The position numbers were made by a program, and so were the translations under genes. A stretch of DNA of 64,000 nucleotides, from assembly GCA_028015205.1 (NCBI GenBank), contig CM051519.1, positions 83,163,539-83,227,538 of the forward strand, read 5' to 3'. Positions 10,601-17,772 of this stretch are shown here, in pieces; position 1 is the stretch's first letter; the number at the start of each line of letters is the position of its first letter. The stretch is from Mytilisepta virgata (Eukaryota > Mollusca > Bivalvia > Mytilida > Mytilidae). The notes beneath the pieces were generated by a model. It saw only the letters and a list, made by a program, of their open reading frames with translations. It was not told where the DNA came from and did not search any database.

Positions 10601-11327
10601 GACGGTGACCAACAAGGAAAGACACACGGATGTGATTTACTGCCAGGAACACCAGATCAGTCGCTACCTCGTGGATCCTTCTTTCCGCCGGTGCAACCAG
10701 CTGAGTGACAAAACTTTCGAAGTGGAAATGAGTAAGAAGACCATACACCTGGACCTGCCCATGCACATTGGGTGTTTCGTTTACCAGTACGCCAAGCTTC
10801 GGATGTTGGAATTTTATTACGATTTTATGGACGTTTTTGTGGATCGCCGTGATTATCAATATTGTGCAATGGACACCGACAGTGCCTACATGGCTCTCTC
10901 TGGCGATAGTTTGGAGGAAGTGATCAAACCGGAGTTGCGTCGGCGCTTTGAAGCAGAGAAGAAGAATTGGTTTCCCCGTACCGACACACCACAACTGGCT
11001 GCTTGGGACAAGAGGACTCCAGGACTATTCAAGACAGAATTCAGTGGTGACGGGATGATTGCCCTGTGTAGCAAGACGTACTTCTGCTTTGGAGACGAAA
11101 CCAAGTTCAGCTGTAAAGGAGTCAACAGGAGAACAAACGACATCAACAAGGAGAAATACATGGACGTTCTCCTGTCGAAGAACTCTGGCTCCGGAACCAA
11201 CAGAGGGTTTCGCTCTGTAGACAACCAAATCTATACCTACTTGCAAGAGCGAGCTGGTTTTTCGTACTTTTACCCAAAACGTAAAGTTTTGGCGGACGGG
11301 GTGTCTACGACACCCTTAGATATTTAA
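7620..11327 (+). CDS. Protein-primed family B DNA polymerase (Polinton PolB)
   Basis: It replicates the element. The ORF has 1,235 residues. In order: a leader containing an OTU-like signature (D141, C144 in DNLCFF; H238 in DNHFSYV); a C2HC finger near residues 252-272; exonuclease motifs (DIE with D318/E320; GKYD with D450; a YNNKDV exo III-like motif); polymerase motif A (GVDANALY, D679); a Vsr-like insertion (VDGYC with D752, then GCLWHGH); motif B (NSSYG, N989); motif C (DTDS, D1085/D1087). All catalytic motifs are intact. The first in-frame ATG after the upstream TAG is 7,620; the true start was probably 7,134. Downstream is an A-rich tract and then the structured region at 11,676-11,788. 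Identification is very secure; the OTU-like reading is inference. Confidence 0.96.
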   Translation: MNEITTGTFPDMVRHMFELQTTAFKINVSFGFVLRNVETGELRYFHSSQNNARFFNIPHLIRNEEDIEQFLEELSRHDILEFIRQQRPDTKWVVHLLTNATFYVNKLVEHPIGARVVLPDFILKNRGVVALVAGSHGPYDDNLCFFRCLAVHRGFAVTDVEVPAKTYHRQYLQKTEMAGGDFKGICLDDLAYIEPLFQLNICVYDLQETEDGDVAARLVRRSPYSFQDTMNLNLYDNHFSYVSNMEKYSHSYLCSKCDKMWKHVGMLHRHERTCTGEVLYKYPGGVYHTPQTVFERLEDEGIQVPVEDRYYPYRATYDIEAMLQPTDKPRSDKLEWTSQHVLLSVSVCSNVPEFTEPICFVSEADSSETVDSCLIHLTEISDKAFRLLMPRYAGVFEEIQERLDLDLEEYQDDEERERQEKKHHLYKLKQQLERHLQELPVIGFNTGKYDVNAMKIDFFTRLVESHKIKYTVKRNNNFMCIKTEKLKFLDITNYLAPGFSYSQFLKAYGCAEEKGFFPYEWMTGLDKLAVTELPPHQAFFSTLKNENIAPEEYQLCRQVWQEKKMKNVKEFLIWYNNKDVEPMLEAIEKMFVYYKGLKVDMFKHGISVPGLTLKTMFDGLSDYFTVPDEKNKDLYELYKENIVGGPCIVFHRYHEKDQTFIRPAEYEDPKPCKKIYGVDANALYLWSIMQDMPTGHFVRRKSEDHFKRQTPRRYERMAIEWMEWEAKETGHHIRHQGNDTEKLIGRRRLPVDGYCKDTNTVYEFQGCLWHGHCCRLTRGKTENPLNGKSLEELNKATREKIEYITENDYQVKQMWECKWDRLKKEDQGIKTFVSQRQRPCDRFATMTEDDIMRAVMEDKLFGALEVDLHVPEDLKSKFAEMPPVFKNVDVSRDDIGDHMKSYAEEKGIMSQPRKSLIGSMFGEKIMVISPLLKWYVNHGLKVTKIYQVVEYTPSACFRAFGDQVSDARRAGDTDPNKKIIAENEKLRGNSSYGKTVTNKERHTDVIYCQEHQISRYLVDPSFRRCNQLSDKTFEVEMSKKTIHLDLPMHIGCFVYQYAKLRMLEFYYDFMDVFVDRRDYQYCAMDTDSAYMALSGDSLEEVIKPELRRRFEAEKKNWFPRTDTPQLAAWDKRTPGLFKTEFSGDGMIALCSKTYFCFGDETKFSCKGVNRRTNDINKEKYMDVLLSKNSGSGTNRGFRSVDNQIYTYLQERAGFSYFYPKRKVLADGVSTTPLDI

Positions 11328-11429
11328 TCGGATGAACGGCTGACCGACTCGATTGTACATATGTACTTTATGTAGTGGGAAAGCTTTTCATTTGATGTAT
11401 GAACAGACCACTCTTTTTTGAGTCGTCTG

Positions 11430-11440
11430 TTAACCGATAA

Positions 11441-11474
<34 letters not shown>

Positions 11475-11590
11475 AAAAAAGAAAAAATTTTAAAAAAAAG
11501 AAAAAAAGAAAAAATTAAAAAAAAAGAAAAAAAGAAAAAATTAAAAAAAAAAGTAAAAAGTAACAAAAAAAAACCAAAAAAAAGGAAAGG
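11430..11590. repeat. A-rich low-complexity tract after PolB
   Basis: About 150 bases of A-runs broken by G and TTT (repeats of aaaaagaaaaaatt). A similar tract follows the protease gene at 18,224-18,297. Both sit directly before the shared motif described at 11,592-11,653. Confidence 0.85.
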
Positions 11591-11591
11591 T

Positions 11592-11653
11592 TAATGCAGC
11601 CTATGTATATATTTGTATATATGTAGACAGTTACCAGCCTGTCAATGCAGAGT
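11592..11653 (+). terminator. 3'-end motif shared by both Polinton gene blocks (copy 1)
   Basis: TAATGCAGCCTAT (11,592-11,604), then CAGT..CAGCCTG, then AATGCAGAGT (11,644-11,653). The same ordered string is at 18,307-18,354, after the protease gene. Both copies lie after an A-rich tract just beyond the last stop codon. A role in transcript 3'-end formation is inference; the repetition is observed. Confidence 0.5.
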
Positions 11654-11675
11654 AGCCTTTTTTATGAACTAGGAA

Positions 11676-11788
11676 CCTGTGATCAAAAACACAGGAGCTC
11701 AACCCACAGAGCTGCCTAGCGCGTCCCCCAGGTGGCGGATAGGGGACCCCCTCTCGTTGAGGGTTGTCAGGTCGTTAAAAGCCCTGAC
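11676..11788 (+). ncRNA. Candidate structured RNA: five consecutive stem-loops
   Basis: Perfect stems follow one another with little spacing: CCTGTG/CACAGG (11,676-11,695), AGCTC/GAGCT (11,696-11,713), GTCCCC/GGGGAC (11,723-11,747), CCCTC/GAGGG (11,749-11,763) and GTCAGG/CCTGAC (11,766-11,788). The stretch is GC-rich, unlike the DNA around it, and contains no ORF. It lies between the PolB block and the structural block. It could be a structured 3' or 5' UTR, an independent RNA, or an embedded SINE fragment. I do not recognise a known RNA family. Confidence 0.4.
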
Positions 11789-11926
11789 CGCGGACCATAG
11801 TGGGTGTTTGGAAAAAAAAACTGTTTCTAAATTTACACTCATTTTCTATTTATAGAGGAAAGACGTGCCTGTCAATGCCTAGTGTCATAAAAGGAAGTGA
11901 AGATAATCAGAGAAGTCATTCGTACG

Positions 11927-12157
11927 ATGGACCCCTTCCAAGCATACGAGAGAATCGTCACTGCCATGTTCGAAGACGGTGTGGTGAACCAAGGAAGACT
12001 GGTCGTATTGTCGGTGTTTACTCGTACCTATTGTGAACAGTTTCCGGATTGGGCGCCGCATATTTGGACAATGTATCATCGTGTTGATCTATCGAAAAGG
12101 TTGGAATTGACCAATGAAAATGCCAGATTTTCGACCAATCGGAACGGGAGAAGTTAA
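11927..12157 (+). CDS. Small Polinton ORF, unrecognised
   Basis: I prefer the ATG at 11,927 (MDPFQAY...) to the one at 11,897, because recurring Polinton small ORFs start this way; this gives 76 residues. The core (about residues 5-55) looks helical with conserved-looking FEDGVVNQGR, VFTR and APHIWTMYH. The C-terminal ~20 residues overlap the CCAAT promoter array and are probably not conserved. No function is known to me. It is the first ORF of the second gene block. Confidence 0.55.
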   Translation: MDPFQAYERIVTAMFEDGVVNQGRLVVLSVFTRTYCEQFPDWAPHIWTMYHRVDLSKRLELTNENARFSTNRNGRS

Positions 12158-12218
12158 CCAATCAAGATGTCGGAAAGATAGCCAATCATGTTTCACGTTT
12201 CATAATATAAGAACCAAT
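12111..12218 (+). promoter_or_regulatory. Array of five CCAAT boxes
   Basis: CCAAT occurs in the same orientation at 12,111, 12,135, 12,158, 12,182 and 12,214; four of the five are CCAATC. Spacing is 24, 23, 24 and 32 bases, about two helical turns for the first four, so the boxes lie on one face of the DNA. The array ends 20 bases before the TATA box. NF-Y is the usual binder of such arrays (known); use here is inference. Confidence 0.7.
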
Positions 12219-12237
12219 CCAGTCCATCTCCGATATG

Positions 12238-12270
12238 TATATAAATAGACCAGCTAGAAAAAGAATCAGT
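12238..12270 (+). promoter_or_regulatory. TATA box and TCAGT initiator before the PC4-like gene
   Basis: TATATAAATAG (12,238-12,248) is followed by TCAGT (12,266-12,270). The distance from the TATA start to the initiator A (12,268) is 30 bases, the standard core-promoter geometry in animals. Transcripts would start about 11 bases before the ATG at 12,279. Confidence 0.8.
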
Positions 12271-12278
12271 CAGCCGAC

Positions 12279-12797
12279 ATGCCACGTAAAGAAAAGAAAA
12301 CCAAAGACCAGACCGAGAGCGATATCGTCCAAGATGCCATGACAGCTTCCGATATTCCTTTGAAAGTACCATTGGGTGGAGGACGTTATGCAGAGCTGAC
12401 AGAATGGAATGGCAGTAAAAGAGTAGATCTCAGATTTTGGGAAAGTGAAACGGTGCCCACCAAGACCGGAGTGAGCCTGTCGTTAATGCAGTGGAAAATG
12501 TTGTGCAGTACCACAGAAGTGGTGGACGATTTGATCGGTAGAGTACAGGACAAAGAACCGGTGGACTGGAGATATCATCTGGGAGAAGATGTTTATGTCA
12601 TCATTAAAGCACCCTCGCCTATCATTCACGTCAGAAAACATTTCGTGCCTAACGGAGAATGGACTTTACAACCGACCAAGAGAGGTATAACACTGAGTTC
12701 CTACGAATGGCAAGAACTGAAGAAGATCGTACCTCTGTTTGAAGAGAAAGAACCAGAACTCAAAACATTGACTGATGTAGATTTTGTAAAAATGTAA
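12279..12797 (+). CDS. PC4/p15-like nucleic-acid-binding protein
   Basis: 172 residues. The N-terminus is charged (KEKKTKDQTE). A first PC4-like unit spans about residues 28-80 (GGGRYAELTEWNGSKRVDLRFWE, then PTKTGVSLSLMQWKML), and a second, weaker one spans about 105-152 (VYVIIKAPS...., PTKRGITLSSYEWQEL). The repeated PTK-G-(V/I)-(S/T)-L pattern followed by a tryptophan is the PC4 coactivator signature. PC4 folds bind single-stranded DNA, so a role in replication or late transcription is plausible (inference). It has its own TATA/initiator and an AATAAA directly after the stop (about 12,799), suggesting a single-gene transcript. Confidence 0.75.
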   Translation: MPRKEKKTKDQTESDIVQDAMTASDIPLKVPLGGGRYAELTEWNGSKRVDLRFWESETVPTKTGVSLSLMQWKMLCSTTEVVDDLIGRVQDKEPVDWRYHLGEDVYVIIKAPSPIIHVRKHFVPNGEWTLQPTKRGITLSSYEWQELKKIVPLFEEKEPELKTLTDVDFVKM

Positions 12798-12834
12798 AAT
12801 AAAATATGAAACTGTTTCGTTTGTGTTGGTCGTC

Positions 12835-12869
12835 GATAAATATCCCAGTATACAATCACCACGATCAGT
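12835..12869 (+). promoter_or_regulatory. TATA-like box and TCAGT initiator before the ATPase
   Basis: GATAAATAT (12,835-12,843) and TCAGT (12,865-12,869) are spaced about 31 bases, as in the promoter at 12,238. The ATG of the ATPase is at 12,896. This may drive the whole downstream structural block, because later genes overlap and lack obvious promoters. Confidence 0.65.
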
Positions 12870-12895
12870 CTTGATCTAGCACTCAAACCGACAAC

Positions 12896-13631
12896 ATGAG
12901 TACCGAGTGGCCTTCCGATCAACAAACCCCATTCCTTGAGCAAGAAGAACCTTACTATTGTAATCCTACCAAAGACCCCAATATCTTTTATTGTTCAGAT
13001 GGATTCGATCCGAATCATTTCATGCCTTGGATTCACCCGTTTACCTGTTTGATTGCCGGTCCTACGGGAAGTGGGAAATCGGTCTTTGTCAAACGATTCG
13101 TGGCTAATATCCACCATATGATGTGCCCTTTTCCTGCTCGAATTTTATGGTGTTATAGCGAATACCAAACGCTTTATGGTACCGTGGACGGTGTAGAATT
13201 TATACAAGGACTACCCGATATCGATAGTTTAGATTCGAGTAGGCGACACTTGATTATCATCGATGATTTGATGACAGAAACCGATGACCAAGTGGCTTCC
13301 TTATTTACTAAAAAGAGTCATCATCGAAACATCAGCGTCATGTATATCGTAAAAAAACATATTTCATCAGGGTAAACACCACAGGACCATCAGTCTCAAT
13401 GCTCATTACATGGTCTTATTCAAGAATCCTCGAGACGCTTCTCAGATTCATAGTTTGGCTCGACAAATGTTTCCTCGGAAAGGGGATCTTTTATTAGATG
13501 CCTATGCTGCCGCCACGGCCGAACCTCACGGGTATTTAATCATCGACATGAAACAACAGACTCCAGATCGACTGAGATTGAGAAGCCATATTTTCCCCGG
13601 AGAAGTACAGAGTGCTTACGTGGATGCATAA
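12896..13631 (+). pseudogene. FtsK/HerA-type (A32-like) packaging ATPase, frameshifted
   Basis: This is the genome-packaging ATPase of Polintons. The first part (12,896-13,375) has Walker A GPTGSGKS at residues 55-62 and Walker B LIIIDD near 119-124. The C-terminal part (from about 13,356 to 13,631) continues in another frame with ISLNAHYMVLFKNPRD and ends at ...YVDA. The break coincides with an A7 run at 13,351-13,357; one base fewer there would leave a single frame. Either this copy is mutated, the run is a sequence error, or slippage is used. Mutation or error is most likely. An extra base is the only difference visible. Confidence 0.93.
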
Positions 13632-13687
13632 ATACGTCGATGAATACAGCGTCACGTCAGTCTTAACCAGAAAACGGAAGAGAGAAC

Positions 13688-14023
13688 ATGGTCTCGACAC
13701 GTCTCCGAAAACACGCCAACGATCTAGTATATTTACGACACGCAAAGCCTTGTGTTCAAAAACATCTCATACGGAAAGCCGATCGAAGTCTCATCGAGTG
13801 TTTGTGCGAGTGTGCTGATAACGTTTTGAAAGGACACGTCGAGTTAACTCGTGCACAGAAAGATAAATTGAAACGAAATAAAAGCGGACTCCGAGAACTG
13901 GCGAAAAAGACGGTCAGCCTCAAAAAGAAAAAAGTCATTTTACAGAAAGGAGGATTCTTGGGCTCTCTCTTGGCACCCATTGCATCCGTCGTGGGACCGT
14001 TACTCTCCGGATTGTTACAATGA
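13688..14023 (+). CDS. Basic Polinton protein with hydrophobic C-terminus
   Basis: 111 residues. The middle is strongly basic (KDKLKRNKSGLRELAKK, then SLKKKK). The C-terminus is a glycine-rich hydrophobic segment (GGFLGSLLAPIASVVGPLL, about residues 88-108). This layout recurs in Polintons and recalls small adenoviral core or membrane-active proteins; homology is uncertain. The upstream 57 bases after the ATPase stop hold no better start. Its TGA overlaps the next ATG as ATGA at 14,020. Particle assembly or membrane disruption would be inference. Confidence 0.65.
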   Translation: MVSTRLRKHANDLVYLRHAKPCVQKHLIRKADRSLIECLCECADNVLKGHVELTRAQKDKLKRNKSGLRELAKKTVSLKKKKVILQKGGFLGSLLAPIASVVGPLLSGLLQ

Positions 14024-14658
14024 AGATCTTGTATTTGAATACGTCTACTCAGATCCCACAGCGACCCAAACCTCCGGTCGATCAGCGAATCCGAGCCATG
14101 GATACCTTAGATAGAAAGATGCACGATATCTTGGAACGTGACGATCTACCGACCGAGGAGCGATTGAAATTATATGATCAGTCTCTTTATCGTTATATGA
14201 ATATACACGATGATTATAGACCCAGACCTGTGGTCCCGGAACTCCCGACAACTTCCGAAGATCCCTTGGAGAAAGAGGTCATAGAAAGTGTTCCCAAAAA
14301 ACTCAAAGGAAAAGCAGAACTTTTATGGAAGAAAATGAAAGCCAGTCCAGAGATCACGTGGAACGAGAAGGGAGAATTAAAGTTTAAAGGAGAAACCATC
14401 AAGGGAAGCAATGTGGTGGATTTAGTCAACGACGTCTTGCGTAAAAGGAAATATTTTAACCCGGAAGGATGGGAAAGGTTTGGCGACGCGTTAAGAGAAG
14501 CTAACGTCCCACAAGATTTGATAGGTCACGAAGAAAGATGGAGACATATTCATCAAACGAAAAGAACACCGAGAGCTCGAAAACGACAACAAAGTCCGTC
14601 TCCGAAACGATGGCAAACACCGAAAACTCCCAAGGCATTGACGTGGACACCGTATTAA
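14020..14658 (+). CDS. Conserved Polinton protein of unknown function
   Basis: 212 residues. An N-terminal helical region (residues 20-65; RAMDTLDRKMHDILE, LPTEERLKLYDQSL) is followed by a small folded-looking module at about 105-170 (ITWNEKGELKFKGETIKGS, NVVDLVNDVLRKRK, PEGWERFGDAL, NVPQDLIG). The C-terminal 40 residues are basic and rich in R, K, S and P. I recall similar modules in other invertebrate Polintons but no function. It overlaps the preceding stop by four bases, so the two are probably co-transcribed. Confidence 0.6.
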   Translation: MKILYLNTSTQIPQRPKPPVDQRIRAMDTLDRKMHDILERDDLPTEERLKLYDQSLYRYMNIHDDYRPRPVVPELPTTSEDPLEKEVIESVPKKLKGKAELLWKKMKASPEITWNEKGELKFKGETIKGSNVVDLVNDVLRKRKYFNPEGWERFGDALREANVPQDLIGHEERWRHIHQTKRTPRARKRQQSPSPKRWQTPKTPKALTWTPY

Positions 14659-14695
14659 AAAGAAATGTCACATCCAACCGCTGTTAGTTTAGGAC

Positions 14696-15763
14696 ATGGA
14701 CTCGACGTATTACCATGTTCCTGATCCCGGGAGTTATGGAGGTCTTAATAAATTCAGACTGAAAGGGTACACGCAAAAAGAAGTCAAAGAATGGTTACAT
14801 ACTCAAGATGCATATACATGTACTCTACATAAACCAACTAGAAGACGGTTCGTCAGACGAAAAGTGGTGGTGTATGGAATAGATCATCAATGGCAAGCGG
14901 ATTTAGTAGACGTAGCGAAGATTGCGTCTTATAACGATGGATACAGATATTTGCTTACCTGTATCGACGTGTTGTCGAGATACGCCTGGGTCGTACCTCT
15001 CAAAGACAAGACGGGGCGGAGTCTAGTGGCAGCTTTTAATGTCATTTTCAAGTCGGGAAGACGTCCGATTCGTTTACAGACGGATAAAGGCACGGAATTT
15101 ACCAACCGAGTGTTCCAGAAATTTTTAAGAGATCACGACATCCATTTCTTTACGACACATAACGAGGAAACGAAAGCCAGTATCGTGGAGCGTTTTAATC
15201 GTACGTTAAAAACCAAAATGTGGAAATATTTTACTCACAGAGAAACGTTGACGTATTTGGATGCTTTGGAAGACATGGTGATCTCGTACAATCATACTTA
15301 CCATAGAAGTATCGGTAGACCACCGGTCGAAGTGACATGGGCTAACCAGACCTCGGTAGCCAAACGATTGTATGGAAGAAGTGGCTCGATTCCAAAATGC
15401 AAATTCAAAACTGGAGATCGAGTGCGACTCACTAAAGCCAAAAGAACATTTAAAAAAGGATATTTACCTCATTGGACGGAAGAATTGTTTAGCGTGGTCC
15501 GATGCATCGAGACCAGACCCCCGGTATACGTGGTGAAAGACGATCACGGAGAAGAATTGGAGGGAACATTTTATGCCGAAGAATTACAGAAAGTCATTAA
15601 GAAAGACGACGTGTATAAAATCGAAAAAATTTTGACGAAGAGAAAGAAGGGCAGGAGATTACAGTATCTCGTCAAATGGTTGGGTTATCCCGCCAAATTC
15701 AACAGTTGGATATTTTCTTCGGATCTACAAAAGCGAGACGTTCACTCAAAGCGAATCAGTTGA
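14696..15763 (+). CDS. rve-family integrase with C-terminal chromodomain (Polinton INT)
   Basis: 355 residues. It joins the element to host DNA through a DDE catalytic core: D69 (QADLVD), D130 (QTDKGTEF) and E165 (ASIVERFNRT). The last two have 34 residues between them by my count. An SH3-like basic region follows (about 235-300), then a chromodomain at about 307-347 (YKIEKIL, QYLVKWLGY, SWIFSSDL), which in relatives guides insertion to marked chromatin. The N-terminal PDPGSYGGLNKF and LHKPTRRRF stretches are typical of Polinton integrases. The ORF looks intact. Ty3/gypsy origin is excluded because no reverse transcriptase or RNase H is nearby. Confidence 0.96.
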   Translation: MDSTYYHVPDPGSYGGLNKFRLKGYTQKEVKEWLHTQDAYTCTLHKPTRRRFVRRKVVVYGIDHQWQADLVDVAKIASYNDGYRYLLTCIDVLSRYAWVVPLKDKTGRSLVAAFNVIFKSGRRPIRLQTDKGTEFTNRVFQKFLRDHDIHFFTTHNEETKASIVERFNRTLKTKMWKYFTHRETLTYLDALEDMVISYNHTYHRSIGRPPVEVTWANQTSVAKRLYGRSGSIPKCKFKTGDRVRLTKAKRTFKKGYLPHWTEELFSVVRCIETRPPVYVVKDDHGEELEGTFYAEELQKVIKKDDVYKIEKILTKRKKGRRLQYLVKWLGYPAKFNSWIFSSDLQKRDVHSKRIS

Positions 15764-15767
15764 ATCG

Positions 15768-16016
15768 ATGGCACCGAACGATACGGATAGCAGAAGGTCT
15801 TGGGTTGCTTTCGGAAAGAAACTACCACGCCCGGAGATTGTATTCCTGTGCCAAATTCTGATTTTGTATACAGTGATTGTCGTCAGTATTTACAATTTAA
15901 CGATCGGCACAGAAAACAGTAACCTGTGGACGGCTTTACTGAGCAGCTGTTTGGGATACCTCTTGCCAAATCCGACAATCAAACATAATGTTTTATCTGA
16001 CGTTACCCAGCAATAG
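15768..16016 (+). CDS. Small two-TM membrane protein of Polintons
   Basis: 82 residues, starting four bases after the integrase stop. There are two hydrophobic segments: about residues 24-46 (IVFLCQILILYTVIVVSIYN) and 52-67 (LWTALLSSCLGYLLP). The pattern PRPEIVF...LW..LLSS.LGYLLPNP recurs in invertebrate Polintons. Function unknown; a membrane-associated virion or egress factor is one guess. Its 3' end overlaps the next ATG (15,988) by 29 bases, so the frame is real rather than a remnant. Confidence 0.65.
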   Translation: MAPNDTDSRRSWVAFGKKLPRPEIVFLCQILILYTVIVVSIYNLTIGTENSNLWTALLSSCLGYLLPNPTIKHNVLSDVTQQ

Positions 16017-16218
16017 TTCGATGGAATATTATCCGGACAACACCTTGACTCGCTACACGACGAGATTACCTCATATGATGGATTTAGACGGATCGTGGGA
16101 GATCGGATTGGCAGAGATACAGTATCCGCATACATCTATGGGGGAAGTCGATTTCAAAAGGGACACGGATTGGGAAGCGTGTTTGGAGGATTGTTTAAGG
16201 CGGCCATGCCGTTACTGA
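15988..16218 (+). pseudogene. Truncated likely minor capsid (penton-like) gene
   Basis: The first ~50 codons (MFYLTLPSNSSMEYYPDNTL, then TTRLPHMMDLDGSWEIGLAE and IQYPH) match the start of a much longer ORF found just before the pX-like gene in other Polintons. At about 16,130 the frame ends abruptly and the sequence becomes the start of the next gene in another frame (YGGSRFQKGHGLGS). The middle and end of the gene, roughly a kilobase or more in relatives, are thus missing. Assignment as minor capsid/penton rests on position and is tentative; truncation is well supported. Confidence 0.7.
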
Positions 16219-16471
16219 AAAAAGGAGCCAAGACACTGGGTCGCCAAGCGTTGAAAACGGGACTACGCATTGCCGGAGACGCCGTAGAAGGAAAGAATTT
16301 GAAACAAGCTGCCAAGTCCAGATTGAAAACGGCAGGCAAAAACATGTTCAAGAAAGCCATCGGGTATGCCGCCCACCCGGAGAACGAGTTATAAAAAGAC
16401 CTGCACCCAAGAAACGTATCAGACGTCGTCTGACCAAGCAACGGACCACATCGCAAGACGTTTTCGGATAA
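16125..16471 (+). pseudogene. pX/pVI-like basic amphipathic protein, frameshifted
   Basis: The N-terminal part (frame of 16,095) reads GGSRFQKGHGLGSVFGGLF, then repeated basic/amphipathic helices ([27 protein letters not shown]). Polintons carry such a gene before the capsid; it resembles adenoviral membrane-lytic or core proteins. The expected tail, a [16 protein letters not shown] basic stretch ending in DVFG, is present in a different frame from about 16,380 and stops at 16,469-16,471 (TAA), overlapping the capsid ATG as TAATG. The switch is equivalent to losing one base or gaining two near 16,360-16,385. The 5' end abuts the deletion junction, so its own start codon may be lost too. Confidence 0.72.
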
Positions 16472-17772
16472 TGTCACTCGTACATCCACACTCGTGCGAA
16501 TGCACTAAATCGGAATTGGACTTGTTTGGGGTGCCACCCACCCAGACCAGTGTTGAACACGGATATTGGGAACAGAAAGGTGTGACATCGGCTCTGACGG
16601 ACCAAGGACCTTACGAATTCGTCGTAAGCGGGGCCGGAGAAGACTACATCGACTTGGCCAACACGTATCTATTCGTAGAGGCACAGATCGTGAAAGCAGA
16701 CGGAAGCAATTTGGCCAACGATTCGGACGTGGGACCTGTGAATCTATGGATGCATTCGCTCTTTAGCGATGTCAGTGTGAGTCTCAACGAGAAATTGGTG
16801 TCCCCGCCCACGAGTGTTTACCCGTATCGGGCCTATATAGAAACTTTGCTCAGCTACGGACCCGCTGCCAAAGAATCTCAATTGACCGGAGTCATGTGGT
16901 ACAAAGACACACCCGAACACATAGAGGCTAGAACCGACGACAACGTGGGATTCTCCAGCAGAAAGGCATTGATTGCCGAAAGCAGACAAGTCCAGATGAT
17001 GGGAAAACTTCACGTAGACTTATTTTGTCAAGATAAATACTTATTAAATCAAGTTGAACTGAAAATCAAACTGAGGAGGAGCAGAGACGTCTTTGCTTTG
17101 ATGGGACATGCCAATGCTTTCAAGGTTAAGATTAGAGATTTAGGTCTATTCGTCAGAAAGGTGCAGTTGAGCCCGGCCATTCGCATGGCCCACATCAAAG
17201 CTTTGGAAAAAACGAGCAGCAAATACCCCATACGACGGGTGGAAGTCAAAGTGGACACTGTACCTAGAGGAAACACCAATTACGTCCAAGACAACATGTT
17301 CCTGGGACAGATGCCCAAGCGATTGGTCATAGGCTGTGTAGAAAGCGATGCTTTGAACGGCAACATCACGAAAAACCCGTTTAACTTTAAACACTTCAAG
17401 ATAAACTTTGTCGCGCTCAACGTGGACGGAAAACAGATACCCAGCAAACCCCTGCAGCCGGATTTCGGTGGGGAAGGATACATTCGAAGTTACATGGGAC
17501 TCTATACCAGCACCGGAAAGATGTTTCAAGACGAAGGAAACGCCATTTCCAGAGAAGACTTCTCTAAAGGCTACACCTTGTTTGGCTTCGATTTGACCCC
17601 CGACATGTCTGAAGTGGGTACCTTTCAACTGATAAAACAAGGCAACTTACGTTTAGAAATTCATTTTGCCGAAGCACTTCCTGCTACCATCAACGTGGTT
17701 TTGTATGCAGAGTTCGACAACGTCATCGAAATAGACAGAAATAGACAAGTCCTGTTTGATTACAGTGCCTGA
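16471..17772 (+). CDS. Polinton major capsid protein (double jelly-roll type)
   Basis: 433 residues from the ATG at 16,471 ([19 protein letters not shown]), which I prefer to the upstream in-frame ATG at 16,366. The upstream stretch belongs to the end of the pX-like gene in another frame, and TAATG overlap is usual here. The family is often labelled uncharacterised F54H12.2-like protein. Recognisable blocks: [61 protein letters not shown], and a C-terminal [14 protein letters not shown]. It would form the icosahedral shell. No internal stops. The next gene overlaps as TGATG at 17,770-17,774. That this family is the MCP is established for Polintons from fold predictions; I rely on memory for the match. 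Confidence 0.88.
   Translation: MSLVHPHSCECTKSELDLFGVPPTQTSVEHGYWEQKGVTSALTDQGPYEFVVSGAGEDYIDLANTYLFVEAQIVKADGSNLANDSDVGPVNLWMHSLFSDVSVSLNEKLVSPPTSVYPYRAYIETLLSYGPAAKESQLTGVMWYKDTPEHIEARTDDNVGFSSRKALIAESRQVQMMGKLHVDLFCQDKYLLNQVELKIKLRRSRDVFALMGHANAFKVKIRDLGLFVRKVQLSPAIRMAHIKALEKTSSKYPIRRVEVKVDTVPRGNTNYVQDNMFLGQMPKRLVIGCVESDALNGNITKNPFNFKHFKINFVALNVDGKQIPSKPLQPDFGGEGYIRSYMGLYTSTGKMFQDEGNAISREDFSKGYTLFGFDLTPDMSEVGTFQLIKQGNLRLEIHFAEALPATINVVLYAEFDNVIEIDRNRQVLFDYSA

Noticed and set aside
14696..15763. Chromodomain integrase as a Ty3/gypsy retrotransposon
   Set aside because: No reverse transcriptase, RNase H, gag or LTRs; the neighbours are Polinton genes.
16366..16470. Upstream in-frame ATG at 16,366 as the capsid start
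   Set aside because: This stretch codes for the end of the pX-like gene in another frame; the family N-terminus is at 16,471 with a TAATG overlap.
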